Below are positions 21,452-35,300 of a stretch of DNA of 64,000 nucleotides, one piece after another; the stretch's first letter is position 1; each line of letters starts with the position of its first letter. The position numbers and the translations under genes were made by a program. The stretch lies in the NCBI GenBank assembly GCA_963680875.1, contig OY804589.1:18868413-18932412 (forward strand). The letters are read 5' to 3'. Origin of the DNA: Bathymodiolus brooksi. Taxonomy: Eukaryota > Mollusca > Bivalvia > Mytilida > Modiolidae. The notes under the pieces are model-generated. The model searched no databases. It worked only from the letters and a program-made list of their open reading frames with translations, and was not told where the DNA came from.

Positions 21452-22695
21452 TTTATTACCTGAAACAAATGAATATGAAGCTTATTATTTTGATTAGCTA
21501 AAAGAATTGGCCAAATATAGGATTACCTCTCATATCCTATTGCCAAACAAGTAAACTCACTACAAATTATACCTCTGACAACAAACTTTGACACCTAAGT
21601 TGCATAGCCTCCCCTTTCAGATATTGGACAGCAGCCATAGTCCGTCATGCATATTTTCAAGTTGTAAACCACATTTTTTTTACATCTAATTCCATTGAGG
21701 GGTTTAGGAGGAAATCTTCTTATCAAATAATTTGATCATTAAAAAGTGATAATCTTTTCAATCTGGTTAAATAGAGTTCTTGTGAACAAATAAAAACTGA
21801 AACTTACCAATCGAAAACTGTAATTAATTAGTACTGTAGATGTTTCCATCACATTCACCATAACCAGCCTCTACTGAAAATATGGAAATAAATAACAATT
21901 AAAAGGCCATGCATTCTAAACAAAATGTCAATAATTTTAGCGAAGGGTATGTACAAACGTCATACTTGAGATAATAATAATTCAAGATTTTTAGCACAAA
22001 CATGTACAATCCGTCTAAGAAAATTTATGAAAACTTAATACATATATTAAATTAAGTGAATACATAGTAAATTGATTAATATATCAAAGTATAGCAAGTG
22101 AATATCTAATTCTTACCTTTTAATCCATTGTTGTCTCAACTTTTCATTGCAGATACTATATTTCTTCCTGTTAATTCACTTTTTGTAAATGTAACACCAG
22201 CTCTAGAATGCATCAACTTTATTTACTCTCTCCTGCCTCTACAGAATACTGTTTATAAATAACATATGCAACGCGTTTTCTGATATTGAGATAAGATGGC
22301 TAAACTTACTGGATTATTAGATTACTTTTCTGCAGTGCCAAAATGACTTATCTTTAAATAAGCTGTTTTGGCACTATTTTCTAAATAAAAAAATATGATA
22401 TCATAAATGCAAAGTATATTATCTTCACATAAATTTTTACAGCAATGTATCTTTTAATTAAAAAAATATACCTGGCATGCAATTATAGATTATCCAATAT
22501 TACTGTTGTTTGGCGTTTCAAGAAGACGTATATAATATGATAATACTTTTGGGTTCTGGCCAATTTAAAATTAATGCATTATCCTTTTGCCCTGAAATTT
22601 ACAGACACATCTAGATGCTAACTTATCAACATTTTAGTGCAAAAAAATGAAATTAGCAAAATTTTCAGATACGACTTTTTGGCTCTAACCCCTCG

Positions 22696-23173
22696 CTATG
22701 ATTGAGGGAGGAAAACCAAAACAGGAGACAGAATCGGCTATGGTCATCTATGATTGAGGGAGGAAAACCTAGACAGGAGACATAATCGGCTAAGGTCATC
22801 TATGATTGAGGGAGAAGAACCAACACAGGAGATATAATCGGCTAAGGTCATCTATGATTGAGGGAGGAAAACCGATTCGGCTAAGGTAATCTATGATTGA
22901 GGGAGAAGAACCAAAACATGAGACAGAATCGGCTAAGGTAATCTATGATTGAGGGAGAAGAACCAAAACAGGAGACAGAATCGGCTACGGTCACCTATGA
23001 TTGAGGGAGAAGAACCAAAGCAGGAGACAGAATCAGCTAAGGTCATCTATGATTGAGGAAGGAAAACCTAAACAGGAAACAGAATCGACTAAGGTCATCT
23101 ATGATTGAGGTAGGAAAACCTAAACAGGAGACAGAATCGACTAAGGTCATCTATGATTGAGGGAGGAAAACCT
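22696..23173. repeat. 52-bp tandem array, right part (about 9 units)
   Basis: It resumes after the transposon at 'ctatgattgaggg'. Units are more diverged ('ggaggaaaacctaaacagg', 'ggtcatc' or 'ggtaatc'), and one is shortened near 22870. The array ends only about 55 bases from the donor of exon 5 of the cysteine-rich gene. Confidence 0.9.
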
Positions 23174-23229
23174 GACAAAACTGCATTTAATGCTAGAATG
23201 CATATATGGTACATCATTGTATATATTAC

Positions 23230-23314
23230 CTGCACTCAGCGTTCTTAAAGTTGTTACACACTTTGTTTTTACACAAATCGTCTGGACAGAAATCTTTCTC
23301 TTCACAGTCTGCAC
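23230..23314 (-). CDS. Cysteine-rich gene, exon 5 (start of second module)
   Basis: 85 bases, acceptor CATTACAG|GT, donor TGCAG|GTAATA. It encodes [20 protein letters not shown] and NFKNAEC. Like exon 3 it ends AECR at phase 2, so a CGxC exon should come next; none was found on the minus strand below 23230. Confidence 0.75.
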
Positions 23315-26300
23315 CTGTAATGGAAAAACTAAATGTTGTGTATGTTGTAAGTATTATCTCGTACATACCTATATATATTTTTCCAATGAGATGATGGTGA
23401 GGTCCGCTTTGTACTAGACCAACATGCTTAGTTGGATTTTTATAGTGCTACATGTAGCTCACTGCAACAGTCTGTGGGTGGACATGTCGCCCCACTTAGA
23501 CACATTATCCTGATTGCAAACCAACCAGGCTTTCTTCTTTATGCTGCGTGTTTAGCGGAAAACCAACGCATACCAATTTTATAGTCGGGTTGATCCGATC
23601 GGGGCTCGAAACCATAATATATATATATACATTGTATATATACGTCTGAAATTAAACTAAACAGTGTTAGAATTAGATTTTAGAGCTGTCAAATTTTTGT
23701 TCTTCCCTCGACGGGATTTGAACTCACACCATTGAAACACTGCAGCACCATTCGTTTAGCATTACGTCCAGCGCCCTAGATCACTCGACCACATCCACTC
23801 CTTAAAAAAGGAGCTTCAATAATCGTAGTGTTACCTTGTCTTGTTTAGCATTACAATTTACATAATATACATGTACAGACAAGACAAATAAAGCATACAT
23901 GACTACATAAACAAAATACAATAACATGAACTGCAATTATGACTGTGATGAGTCATTTCTAATGACTGTCTTATGAAAGATTGAACAGTCCTAATTTGTT
24001 CGGGTGTTGACGGGTTAAGTATTTTTGTTAGTTTCTCTTCATGGTTTAATTCAAGAAAATTTGAATATATATATTGAAAGTATTGGTATAAAATGTTTCG
24101 ATTATTGGTATTTCTCTTGCATTCAAAGAAAAAATGAAATTCATCTTCCAAGACAGTGCAAATCGCACATAGTCTTTGGTCCCTTCGTATTTTGAGATTT
24201 CTGCTTATGTCTATTAAAAGTTTGTGTTCACGCAGTCTTACATACAGTTTATAGAATATACTTCTGCTTTACAATGATCTAAACAACCCAGTGAGGTTCA
24301 CTTTGGGAACCTGCTTGTTTACAATCTCATTTTACTTTTACTTACATTCATTTGTGACTTCCGGCCACACTGATTCGGACACTCCAGTCTTTCGTAAGAA
24401 AAATTCTGCTTTACATTTTCCACATAGTTGATCCCTGTAAGTATAAAGCCAATAGTTAATTTTAATCAAGTTTAACTTGTATTGTGCTACATTAGATGTG
24501 ATAATAAATGGCTTTCATAGGTTAAAGCGTTTCCATGGTTTCAGCACCTTTAGAGAATTTCCTAAATACTACAATTACGATATGACGTTGTAAATATATT
24601 TTATCAAATTCAAATTCAAATTCAAAATTTTATTGTCATTAAGCAATACAGTTTGTGACGATTATACAAATTATGCAAATAAACATGTAACAAAGAGAAC
24701 ATGTTAGGAGTCCCCTGTCCTCAGTTCTAATATCATTCGCTGATTTTAAGGTCACACGTGTTTTCATTTGGATTAGTGAGTGGTTGTTGTTCAGCTACAC
24801 CATGGCGAGGGTCACGTGGTCGTTATCGTATTGTAGTTGGATATATAACTAGCAATGCAACCAGTGCCTATAACCACTAACGTTGTGAGTTCGAATACGG
24901 CTCACACGAGGTGTACTCGATACAACATTATGTGATAAAGTTTGTCAATGAATCACGGCAGGTCGGTGGTTTTCTCCGGGTATTCCGGTTTTCTCCACCA
25001 ATAAGGCTAACCGCCACGATATAACTGAAATGTTGTTGAAAGTGGCGTTAAACACCGGTAACCCTAACCTATAACTCTACACCATGTCGAGAACAACTCA
25101 TATTTCGATGAAATATATAATGATTTGGCTTTGTACTAGACCAACACGTTTTGTTGGATTTTCAGTCAGTAGACATGTCGCTCCATTATTCTGACTTTGT
25201 ACAGCATGCCTAGCGGAGAATCAGCAAATACCAATTGCATAAAAACTTTAGTTTGAACCAACGGATCTCGAACCCACGATCTACTGCACTCGAGGCAAGC
25301 ACGATAACCATTACACCACCGAGGCGTTTCGTTCTCATTTGAGAGTGAGCACTTTCCCAAATTGAGGTAACACAAACGCGTATTTGAGACCGGCCATGAT
25401 TAGTGCAAATTAGTATCGCTTTTGATTTATTATATCACGTCTTTATTCATGCATACCTGAACTGCATCGGTGGCGTAATGGTTAGCGTGACTGCTACGAG
25501 TGCGGTCAATTATCAATCCAACTTAAATACAAGAAGTAAGGGAGGTAATTTCATATTTAATGTTACCTGCATTCTGCCATGGGATATTTCATGCATGAAG
25601 CCCCATGATCACATGGCAACGGATCACATAGCTTTATTGGATTGTCTTTGGTACACAAGTGTGGGATTTCGCCTGAAAATGAATTAGATTTGACAAAAAC
25701 ATGAAATGTAACTCTTTTCGTCTTTACAGATATCTGGTTTAAAGTCCTTTTCAGGGGTTAGGGTTATATCGGAGCGGTCAGTTTTATTGGTGAAGTAATT
25801 GGAGTACTCGGTGAAAACCACCGACCTGCCACAAGTCAATGACCAACTTTATCACATAATGTTGTATCGAGTACACCTCGCCCGAACGGGATTCGAACAT
25901 CACAACATTAGTGGTGATAGGCACTGATTGCATAGATAGTTGTAAATGTAACTACCTTACGACCACGTCGGCCCATCAGGACCTTTTCAATGGTCTACAT
26001 GTACATTGCCCATGGATATCTGTAAATCTCAGTCACGATTTTGACAACCATTTTTGTTCACATTATTAAAAGATATTTTAAACAGTGATGATCTACAATT
26101 CCACCAATATCAACATAACTAACAATCCCTTATCGCTCCAAATCATTGTTTACCAGTTGCTTGCCCATGGTCGGTGGTTCTCTCTGGGTTCTCCGGCTTC
26201 TTCCACCACTAAAACTCGTCGCCATGATATAGCTGAAATATTGCTGAAAGTGGCGTTAAACACCAAAAATCAATCAATCAATCCAAATCATTGAATGCAA

Positions 26301-29300
26301 ATAAAAAAGACCACGACATATGGCATGGGACATCCAGTTTCTGGCTTGGGGAAGATACAAGAAGGCGGCAGGGTTAAGCTGGTATATGTATTAAACTGTG
26401 CCATGATACATACCTATTTCCCATTTTGACAATATTGTATTATTATATGATGTGCCCGCAATTTCATACATATGTACCCGGTATACAATTTATATCTCAC
26501 ATGTGTACACATAAAACAAATGCCAATATACTACGTACTTCGACCCTTATCATTATCAGCTGGCTATGCATATCGCGAATAGCTGTTCCCAATACAAAAC
26601 TCGTCATTTTCCTTACGTCAATATCAATTTTAAAAAATCGGTTTGGGACCGACGATTTGAGAATAATAGTACTATTTGGCTATAACAACAGCTAGGCCTA
26701 CAGTAAAAAGACAAAGGCAACGAGGAGAAAACAACATCGACAACATGACCTCCTCCAATCACCGGAAGTGGAACCAGGTGCGACAAATGGGTTAGCAGCT
26801 TTTCCTGTCATATTAATGGCACCCATCGTGCACTCTTAATTCCACAAGACAGCAAAGGAATTCTCAAGATCATCTTGGAAACATATCCCCAACCAGTATA
26901 GACACTGGAATCTCAGCAAACACACAACGTCATGTCAACGTTGAAATAACGCTGACCACTTCCGTCATTGTTTTCTTATGTTATTTCAACATTGATATGA
27001 GAAGAGTTTGAAGATACCAAAGGGGTATTCAGAATCCGTAAATCGAAGAAGGACAGACAACACAATGGCCAAAAGAAAAAGTACAAAAGGACAAACAATG
27101 ATCTACAAAACATACATATAAAACTAAAGATCGAGTAACACTAACCCACATAAAGACCGGGGGTGAACTCAGGTGCTCCGGAAGAGTAAGCAGTTCCTGC
27201 TCCACTATGACGTTATGTTCCTGTTGGGATATTTTCATATCATTTTTGGTTTTTACCCGAAAGAATGTAATCGTTCTAATATATATGCAATGACACAGAA
27301 TAAAATGTGAAGATAAAAGAATATGTAATTATATACTCACATAATTGCCTCATAACTGGTTTGTCACCTAGAGTAAAGGCACATTCGCAGGCTGAGTGGC
27401 CCTTATACGATAATACAACACCTCTAATAATAAAATACAATTGTATATTAGTTTTACACATTATGTTGGTCGTATGAGAGTTGGCATGTAGATAATGTAG
27501 ATAATTTTCTCCGGGTACTCTAGATTCCTCCACCAATAAAACTGAACACCACGTTAGAGCTGAAATATTGTTGAAAGTGGTGATAAAAACCACAAACCTA
27601 ACCCTAACCAATTTCATTTGATGCATTGTGATACTTGTAATTAGTATAAAATAAAAGTTAGAGAATACCGAAGGGATCATCAAAATGGACAATCCAGAGA
27701 AAATGGCAACATAGGGTACACAAGACGAAGAAAAACAAAACAAAATCACAACACAATATGTGTTCGGGTTCCAGTCTAGTACTTCAAACTTCTATGGTCT
27801 TATTCAATATACTTTCATTATCTCCATCAACTTCACGAACCGACTGATAAATAAAAACATAATAGGCACCCATTTCACTGTTTGAAATGTTCGCTGCCCC
27901 AACCGCTCAGAACAATATTATACTGTTTTGCAGGAAGGTCAATTCGTCCCACGAATACAACAATATTTTTTATGTCAAAACCATCATTGAAATTGTTCTA
28001 AAAACGGGTAATATTATAATAATGATGGATATTTATTATTTTTTGTTATGTACACGTGACAGCTTTTGATGATATGTATTATTTCCATATTTATTAAATT
28101 ATTATTTCATACGCTTTCATAAAAGTTGCAAAAACATTAGCGAAATATGCTAACCTTATGTTATAAAATATCAAATCGTGATATCATTTCAAAAACAAAA
28201 AATATACACTTTTCAAAGTCAGATATGTATTAAAATGCTCTTTAGACTGACATTTTGTTTTGATGGGGTCCGTGTTGCTCATCGTATTGGTGTTCTGTGT
28301 TGTGTTTTTGTTTTGTTTGCAATCGTCCTGTGTGTTGTGCACCCAATGTTGCCAGTGTTTCTGAATTGTCTCCTGATCGGGACCCGGAAGTTGAATATGA
28401 TATACCCTACCTTGGTACTGCATCTGGATAATTATTGCATGTTACGTTTTTGCACGAATCTGAAAAAAATAAAGCAATAGTTTTATAAATCGTTGTGGTA
28501 GCGTGACCGTCCTAGGCGACACTGATTAATAGTTTATTGCAAGTCTCTTGATTAAGTGAATGAGCGATTGTTTTTTAACGCCACTTGAGCAATATTTCAG
28601 CTATATCATTGCGGGAACAAGCTGTTTTCCATGAGATGATGATGATGATGAAGTCTGTTTTGTACTACTTAGTATACCAACATGCTTAGTTGAATTCTTA
28701 TAGTGCTAGCTCACTGAAACAGTCTTGCGAGTAGACATGTCCCACCACTCGCACACATTATTCTGATTTCAAGCCAGCCAGTCTCTGCTCTTACTCCTAA
28801 CTGATGCGTGCTTATATACATAAATAGCGGAGGAGCATTGGCTCGAACCCACGATCTACCACACTCGGGGCGAACACACTAACTAATACAACACCACTGC
28901 GGATTAAGAATTTAGTTTAACATGCTTTTGTCGTTTTCGATTTTGTGCTGTTAAATATTATGTATGTCTCATGTGGAGTAGAAATTATTTCCCTTCCGGA
29001 GAACTTGAGCTTACCATCGATTATTGTCCGTAATTATCTGTTAACATTGATTGTCGTCGTCTTTGTCCTTAGTCATTTCCTTTCCTCATTCAGGGGCCGT
29101 TGTGGTCGTGAATGTATGGTAGTTGGATTTACAACTACCTATCTAATCAGTGCTTATCACCCCTAAAGTTGTGAGTTCGAACCCCGTTCATGGGCTGGTG
29201 TACTCGATACAACCTTATGTGATAAAGTTTGTCAGTGACTTGCGCCGGGTCGGTGGTTTTCTCTGGGCAATTCAGTTTCCTCCTCCAATAAAACTGACCG

Positions 29301-32300
29301 CCACGATATCACTGAATTATTGTTGAAAGTTGCGTTAAACACCATAAACCATCAAACCATCAACCACCTTTCCTCATTCATGACATATCACAAGAGTAAT
29401 ACGACGGATTCCACTATTGGAGCAGCAACTGCCTACTCTTCCGGAACACCTGATCACCTGAGTTTACCTCCGGTTTTTAGACGGTTTTGTATTTCTTGAC
29501 CTTCTGTTTTCTGCGTATTGTTTGGTAGATCATTGTCCCTTTTTCCTGTTTCTATTGGGCATTACATTGTCTGTCCTTCTTCGACTTACATCTTTTACCT
29601 GGGCATTACATTGTCTGTCCTTCTTCGATTTACATCTTTTACCTGGGCATTACATTGTCTGTCCTTCTTCGATTTGCATCTTTTACCTGGGCATTACATT
29701 GTCTGTCCTTCTTCGACTTACGTCTTTTACCTGGGCATTACATTGTCTGTCCTTCTTCGACTTACATCTTTTACCTGGGCATTACATTGTCTGTCCTTCT
29801 TTGACTTACATCTTTTACCTGGGCATTACATTGTCTGTCCTTCTTCGACTTACATCTTTTACCTGGACATTACATTGTCTGTCCTTCTTCGACTTACATC
29901 TTTTACCTGGGCATTACATTGTCTGTCCTTCTTCGATTTACATCTTTTACCTGGGCATTACATTGTCTGTCCTTCTTCGATTTGCATCTTTTACCTGGGC
30001 ATTACATTGTCTGTCCTTCTTCGACTTACGTCTTTTACCTGGGCATTACATTGTCTGCCCTTCTTCGACTTACATCTTTTACCTGGGCATTACATTGTCT
30101 GTCCTTCTTTGACTTACATCTTTTACCTGGGCATTACATTGTCTGTCCTTCTTCGACTTACATCTTTTACCTGGACATTACATTGTCTGTCCTTCTTCGA
30201 CTTACATCTTTTACCTGGGCATTACATTGTCTGTTCTTCTTCGACTTACATCTTTTAACTGGGCATTACATTGTCTGTCCTTCTTCGACTTACATCTTTT
30301 ACCTGGGCATTACATTGTCTGTCCTTCTTCGACTTACATCTTTGACCTGGGCATTACATTGTCTGTCCTTCTTCGATTGACATCTTTTACCTGGGCATTA
30401 CATTGTCTGTCCTTCTTCGACTTACATCTTTTACCTGGGCATTACATTGTCTGTCCTTCTTCGACTTACATCTTTTACCTGGGCATTACATTGTCTGTCC
30501 TTCTTCGACTTACATCCTTTACCTGGGCATTACATTGTCTGTCCTTCTTTGATTTACATCTTTTACCTGGGCATTACATTGTCTGCCCTTCTTCGATTTA
30601 CATCTTTTACCTGGGCATTACATTGTCTGTTCTACTTTGACTTACATCTTTTACCTGGGCATTACATTGTCTGTCCTTCTTCGACTTACATCTTTTACCT
30701 GGGCATTACATTGCCTGTCCTTCTTTGACTTACATCGTTTACCTGGGCATTACATTGTCTGTCCTTCTTCGACTTACATCTTTTACCTGGACATTACATT
30801 GTCTGTCCTTCTTCGACTTACATCTTTTACCTGGGCATTACATTGTCTGTCCTTCTTCGACCTACATCTTTTACCTGGGCATTACATTGTCTGTCCTTCT
30901 GCGACTTACATCTTTTACCTTGGCATTACATTGTCTGTCCTTCTTCGACTTACATCTTTTACCTGGGCATTGCATTGTCTGTTCTTCTTTGACTTACATC
31001 TTTTACCTGGGCATTACATTGTCTGTCCGTCTTCGACTTACATCTTTTACCTGGGCATTACATTGCCTGTCCTTCTTTGACTTACATCTTTTACCTGGGC
31101 ATTACATTGTCTGTCCTTCTTCTACTTACATCTTTTACCTGGGCATTACATTGTCTGTCCTTCTTCGACTTACATCTTTTACCGGGGCATTACATTGTCT
31201 GTCCTTCTTCGACTTACATCTTTTACCTGGGCATTACATTGTCTGTCCTTCTTCGATTTACATCTTTTACCTGGGCATTACATTGTCTGTCCTTCTTCGA
31301 CTTACATCTTTTACCTGGGTATCACATTGTCTGTCCTTCTTCGATTTACATCTTTTACCTGGGCATTACATTGTCTGTCCTTCTTCGACTTACATCTTTT
31401 ACCTGGGCATTACATTGTCTGTCCTTCTTCGATTTACATCTTTTACCTGGGCATTACATTGTCTGTCCTTCTTCGATTTACATCTTTTACCTGGGCATTA
31501 CATTGTCTGTCCTTCTTCGATTTACATCTTTTACCTGGGCATTACATTGTCTGTCCTTCTTCGATTTACATCTTTTACCCGGGGATTACATTGTCTGTCC
31601 TTCTTCGATTTACATCTTTTACCTGGGCATTACATTGTCTGTCCTTCTTCGATTTACATCTTTTACCCGGGCATTACATTGTCCTTCTTCGACTTACATC
31701 TTTTACCTGGGCATTACATTTTCTGTCCTTCGACTTACATCTTTTACCTGGGCATTACATTGTCTGTCCTTCTTTGACTTATATCTTTTACCTGGGCATT
31801 ACATTGTCTGTCCTTCTTCGATTTACATCTTTTACCTGGGCATTACATTGTCTGTCCTTCTTCGACTTACATCTTTTACCTGGGCATTACATTGTTTGTC
31901 CTTCTTCGACTTACATCTTTTACCTGGGCATTGCATTGTCTGTCCTTCTTCGACTTACATCTTTTACCTGGGCATTACATTGTCTGTCCTTCTTCGACTT
32001 ACATCTTTTACCTGGACATTACATTGTCTGTCCTTCTTCGACTTACATCTTTTACCTGGGCATTACATTGTCTGTCCTTCTTCGATTTACATCTTTTACC
32101 TGGGCATTACATTGTCTATCCTTCTTCGACTTACATCTTTTACCCGGGCATTACATTGTCTGTCCTTCTTCGATTTACATCTTTTACCTGGGTATTACAT
32201 TGTCTGTCCTTCTTCGACTTACATCGTTTACCTGGACATTACATTGTCTGTCCTTCTTCGACTTACATCTTTTACCTGGGCATTACATTGTCTGTCCTTC

Positions 32301-35300
32301 TTTGCCTTACATCTTTTACCTGGGCATTACATTGTCTGTCCTTCTTAGACTTACATCTTTTACCTGGGCATTACATTTTCTGTTCTTCTTCGACTTACAT
32401 CTTTTACCTGGGCATTACATTGTCTGTTCTTCTTCGACTTACATCTTTTACCTGGGCATTACATTTTCTGTTCTTCTTCGACTTACATCTTTTAACTGGG
32501 CATTACATTGTCTGTCCTTCTTCGACTTACATCTTTTACCTGGGCATTACATTGTCTGTCCTTCTTCGATTTACATCTTTTACCTGGGCATTACATTGTC
32601 TGTCCTTCTTCGATTTGCATCTTTTACCTGGGCATTACATTGTCTGTCCTTCTTCGACTTACGTCTTTTACCTGGGCATTACATTGTCTGCCCTTCTTCG
32701 ACTTACATCTTTTACCTGGGCATTACATTGTCTGTCCTTCTTTGACTTACATCTTTTACCTGGGCATTACATTGTCTGTCCTTCTTCGACTTACATCTTT
32801 TACCTGGACATTACATTGTCTGTCCTTCTTCGACTTACATCTTTTACCTGGGCATTACATTGTCTGTTCTTCTTCGACTTACATCTTTTAACTGGGCATT
32901 ACATTGTCTGTCCTTCTTCGACTTACATCTTTTACCTGGGCATTACATTGTCTGTCCTTCTTCGACTTACATCTTTGACCTGGGCATTACATTGTCTGTC
33001 CTTCTTCGATTGACATCTTTTACCTGGGCATTACATTGTCTGTCCTTCTTCGACTTACATCTTTTACCTGGGCATTACATTGTCTGTCCTTCTTCGACTT
33101 ACATCTTTTACCTGGGCATTACATTGTCTGTCCTTCTTCGACTTACATCCTTTACCTGGGCATTACATTGTCTGTCCTTCTTTGATTTACATCTTTTACC
33201 TGGGCATTACATTGTCTGCCCTTCTTCGATTTACATCTTTTACCTGGGCATTACATTGTCTGTTCTACTTTGACTTACATCTTTTACCTGGGCATTACAT
33301 TGTCTGTCCTTCTTCGACTTACATCTTTTACCTGGGCATTACATTGCCTGTCCTTCTTTGACTTACATCGTTTACCTGGGCATTACATTGTCTGTCCTTC
33401 TTCGACTTACATCTTTTACCTGGACATTACATTGTCTGTCCTTCTTCGACTTACATCTTTTACCTGGGCATTACATTGTCTGTCCTTCTTCGACCTACAT
33501 CTTTTACCTGGGCATTACATTGTCTGTCCTTCTTCGATTGACATCTTTTACCTGGGCATTACATTGTCTGTCCTTCTTCGACTTACATCTTTTACCTGGG
33601 CATTACATTGTCTGTCCTTCTTCGACTTACATCTTTTACCTGGGCATTACATTGTCTGTCCTTCTTCGACTTACATCCTTTACCTGGGCATTACATTGTC
33701 TGTCCTTCTTTGATTTACATCTTTTACCTGGGCATTACATTGTCTGCCCTTCTTCGATTTACATCTTTTACCTGGGCATTACATTGTCTGTTCTACTTTG
33801 ACTTACATCTTTTACCTGGGCATTACATTGTCTGTCCTTCTTCGACTTACATCTTTTACCTGGGCATTACATTGCCTGTCCTTCTTTGACTTACATCGTT
33901 TACCTGGGCATTACATTGTCTGTCCTTCTTCGACTTACATCTTTTACCTGGACATTACATTGTCTGTCCTTCTTCGACTTACATCTTTTACCTGGGCATT
34001 ACATTGTCTGTCCTTCTTCGACCTACATCTTTTACCTGGGCATTACATTGTCTGTCCTTCTGCGACTTACATCTTTTACCTTGGCATTACATTGTCTGTC
34101 CTTCTTCGACTTACATCTTTTACCTGGGCATTGCATTGTCTGTTCTTCTTTGACTTACATCTTTTACCTGGGCATTACATTGTCTGTCCGTCTTCGACTT
34201 ACATCTTTTACCTGGGCATTACATTGCCTGTCCTTCTTTGACTTACATCTTTTACCTGGGCATTACATTGTCTGTCCTTCTTCTACTTACATCTTTTACC
34301 TGGGCATTACATTGTCTGTCCTTCTTCGACTTACATCTTTTACCGGGGCATTACATTGTCTGTCCTTCTTCGACTTACATCTTTTACCTGGGCATTACAT
34401 TGTCTGTCCTTCTTCGATTTACATCTTTTACCTGGGCATTACATTGTCTGTCCTTCTTCGACTTACATCTTTTACCTGGGTATCACATTGTCTGTCCTTC
34501 TTCGATTTACATCTTTTACCTGGGCATTACATTGTCTGTCCTTCTTCGACTTACATCTTTTACCTGGGCATTACATTGTCTGTCCTTCTTCGATTTACAT
34601 CTTTTACCTGGGCATTACATTGTCTGTCCTTCTTCGATTTACATCTTTTACCTGGGCATTACATTGTCTGTCCTTCTTCGATTTACATCTTTTACCTGGG
34701 CATTACATTGTCTGTCCTTCTTCGATTTACATCTTTTACCCGGGGATTACATTGTCTGTCCTTCTTCGATTTACATCTTTTACCTGGGCATTACATTGTC
34801 TGTCCTTCTTCGATTTACATCTTTTACCCGGGCATTACATTGTCCTTCTTCGACTTACATCTTTTACCTGGGCATTACATTTTCTGTCCTTCGACTTACA
34901 TCTTTTACCTGGGCATTACATTGTCTGTCCTTCTTTGACTTATATCTTTTACCTGGGCATTACATTGTCTGTCCTTCTTCGATTTACATCTTTTACCTGG
35001 GCATTACATTGTCTGTCCTTCTTCGACTTACATCTTTTACCTGGGCATTACATTGTTTGTCCTTCTTCGACTTACATCTTTTACCTGGGCATTGCATTGT
35101 CTGTCCTTCTTCGACTTACATCTTTTACCTGGGCATTACATTGTCTGTCCTTCTTCGACTTACATCTTTTACCTGGACATTACATTGTCTGTCCTTCTTC
35201 GACTTACATCTTTTACCTGGGCATTACATTGTCTGTCCTTCTTCGATTTACATCTTTTACCTGGGCATTACATTGTCTATCCTTCTTCGACTTACATCTT

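Larger units (their letters stand above)
18862..22695 (-). mobile_element. 3.8-kb TIR transposon inserted in the 52-bp array
   Basis: The left terminus (18862-18890), CGAGGGGTTAGTGCCA..., matches the reverse complement of 22667-22695, CGAGGGGTTAGAGCCA..., at 25 of 29 bases; both end in GTCGTATCT. CTAT occurs at 18858-18861 and 22696-22699, while the array has a single CTAT at that phase, so the 4-bp target duplication is certain by comparison with neighbouring units. Inside is a decayed minus-strand gene with an OTU-type motif. Superfamily unknown: a 4-bp non-TTAA duplication is known for Ginger, Sola1, Chapaev and Academ elements, but no DDE domain is visible. Confidence 0.85.

Noticed and set aside
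21092..21497. Plus-strand frames of 81 and 129 codons (GSSVVGVSLIP repeats)
   Set aside because: Antisense shadows of the in-frame 33-bp repeat in the transposon gene on the minus strand.
18862..22695. piggyBac assignment for the 3.8-kb transposon
   Set aside because: The duplication is CTAT, not TTAA, and no piggyBac transposase is visible.
23705..23805. Functional tRNA-Leu or tRNA-Ser gene
   Set aside because: A and B boxes are good but the acceptor stem and anticodon arm do not fold properly.
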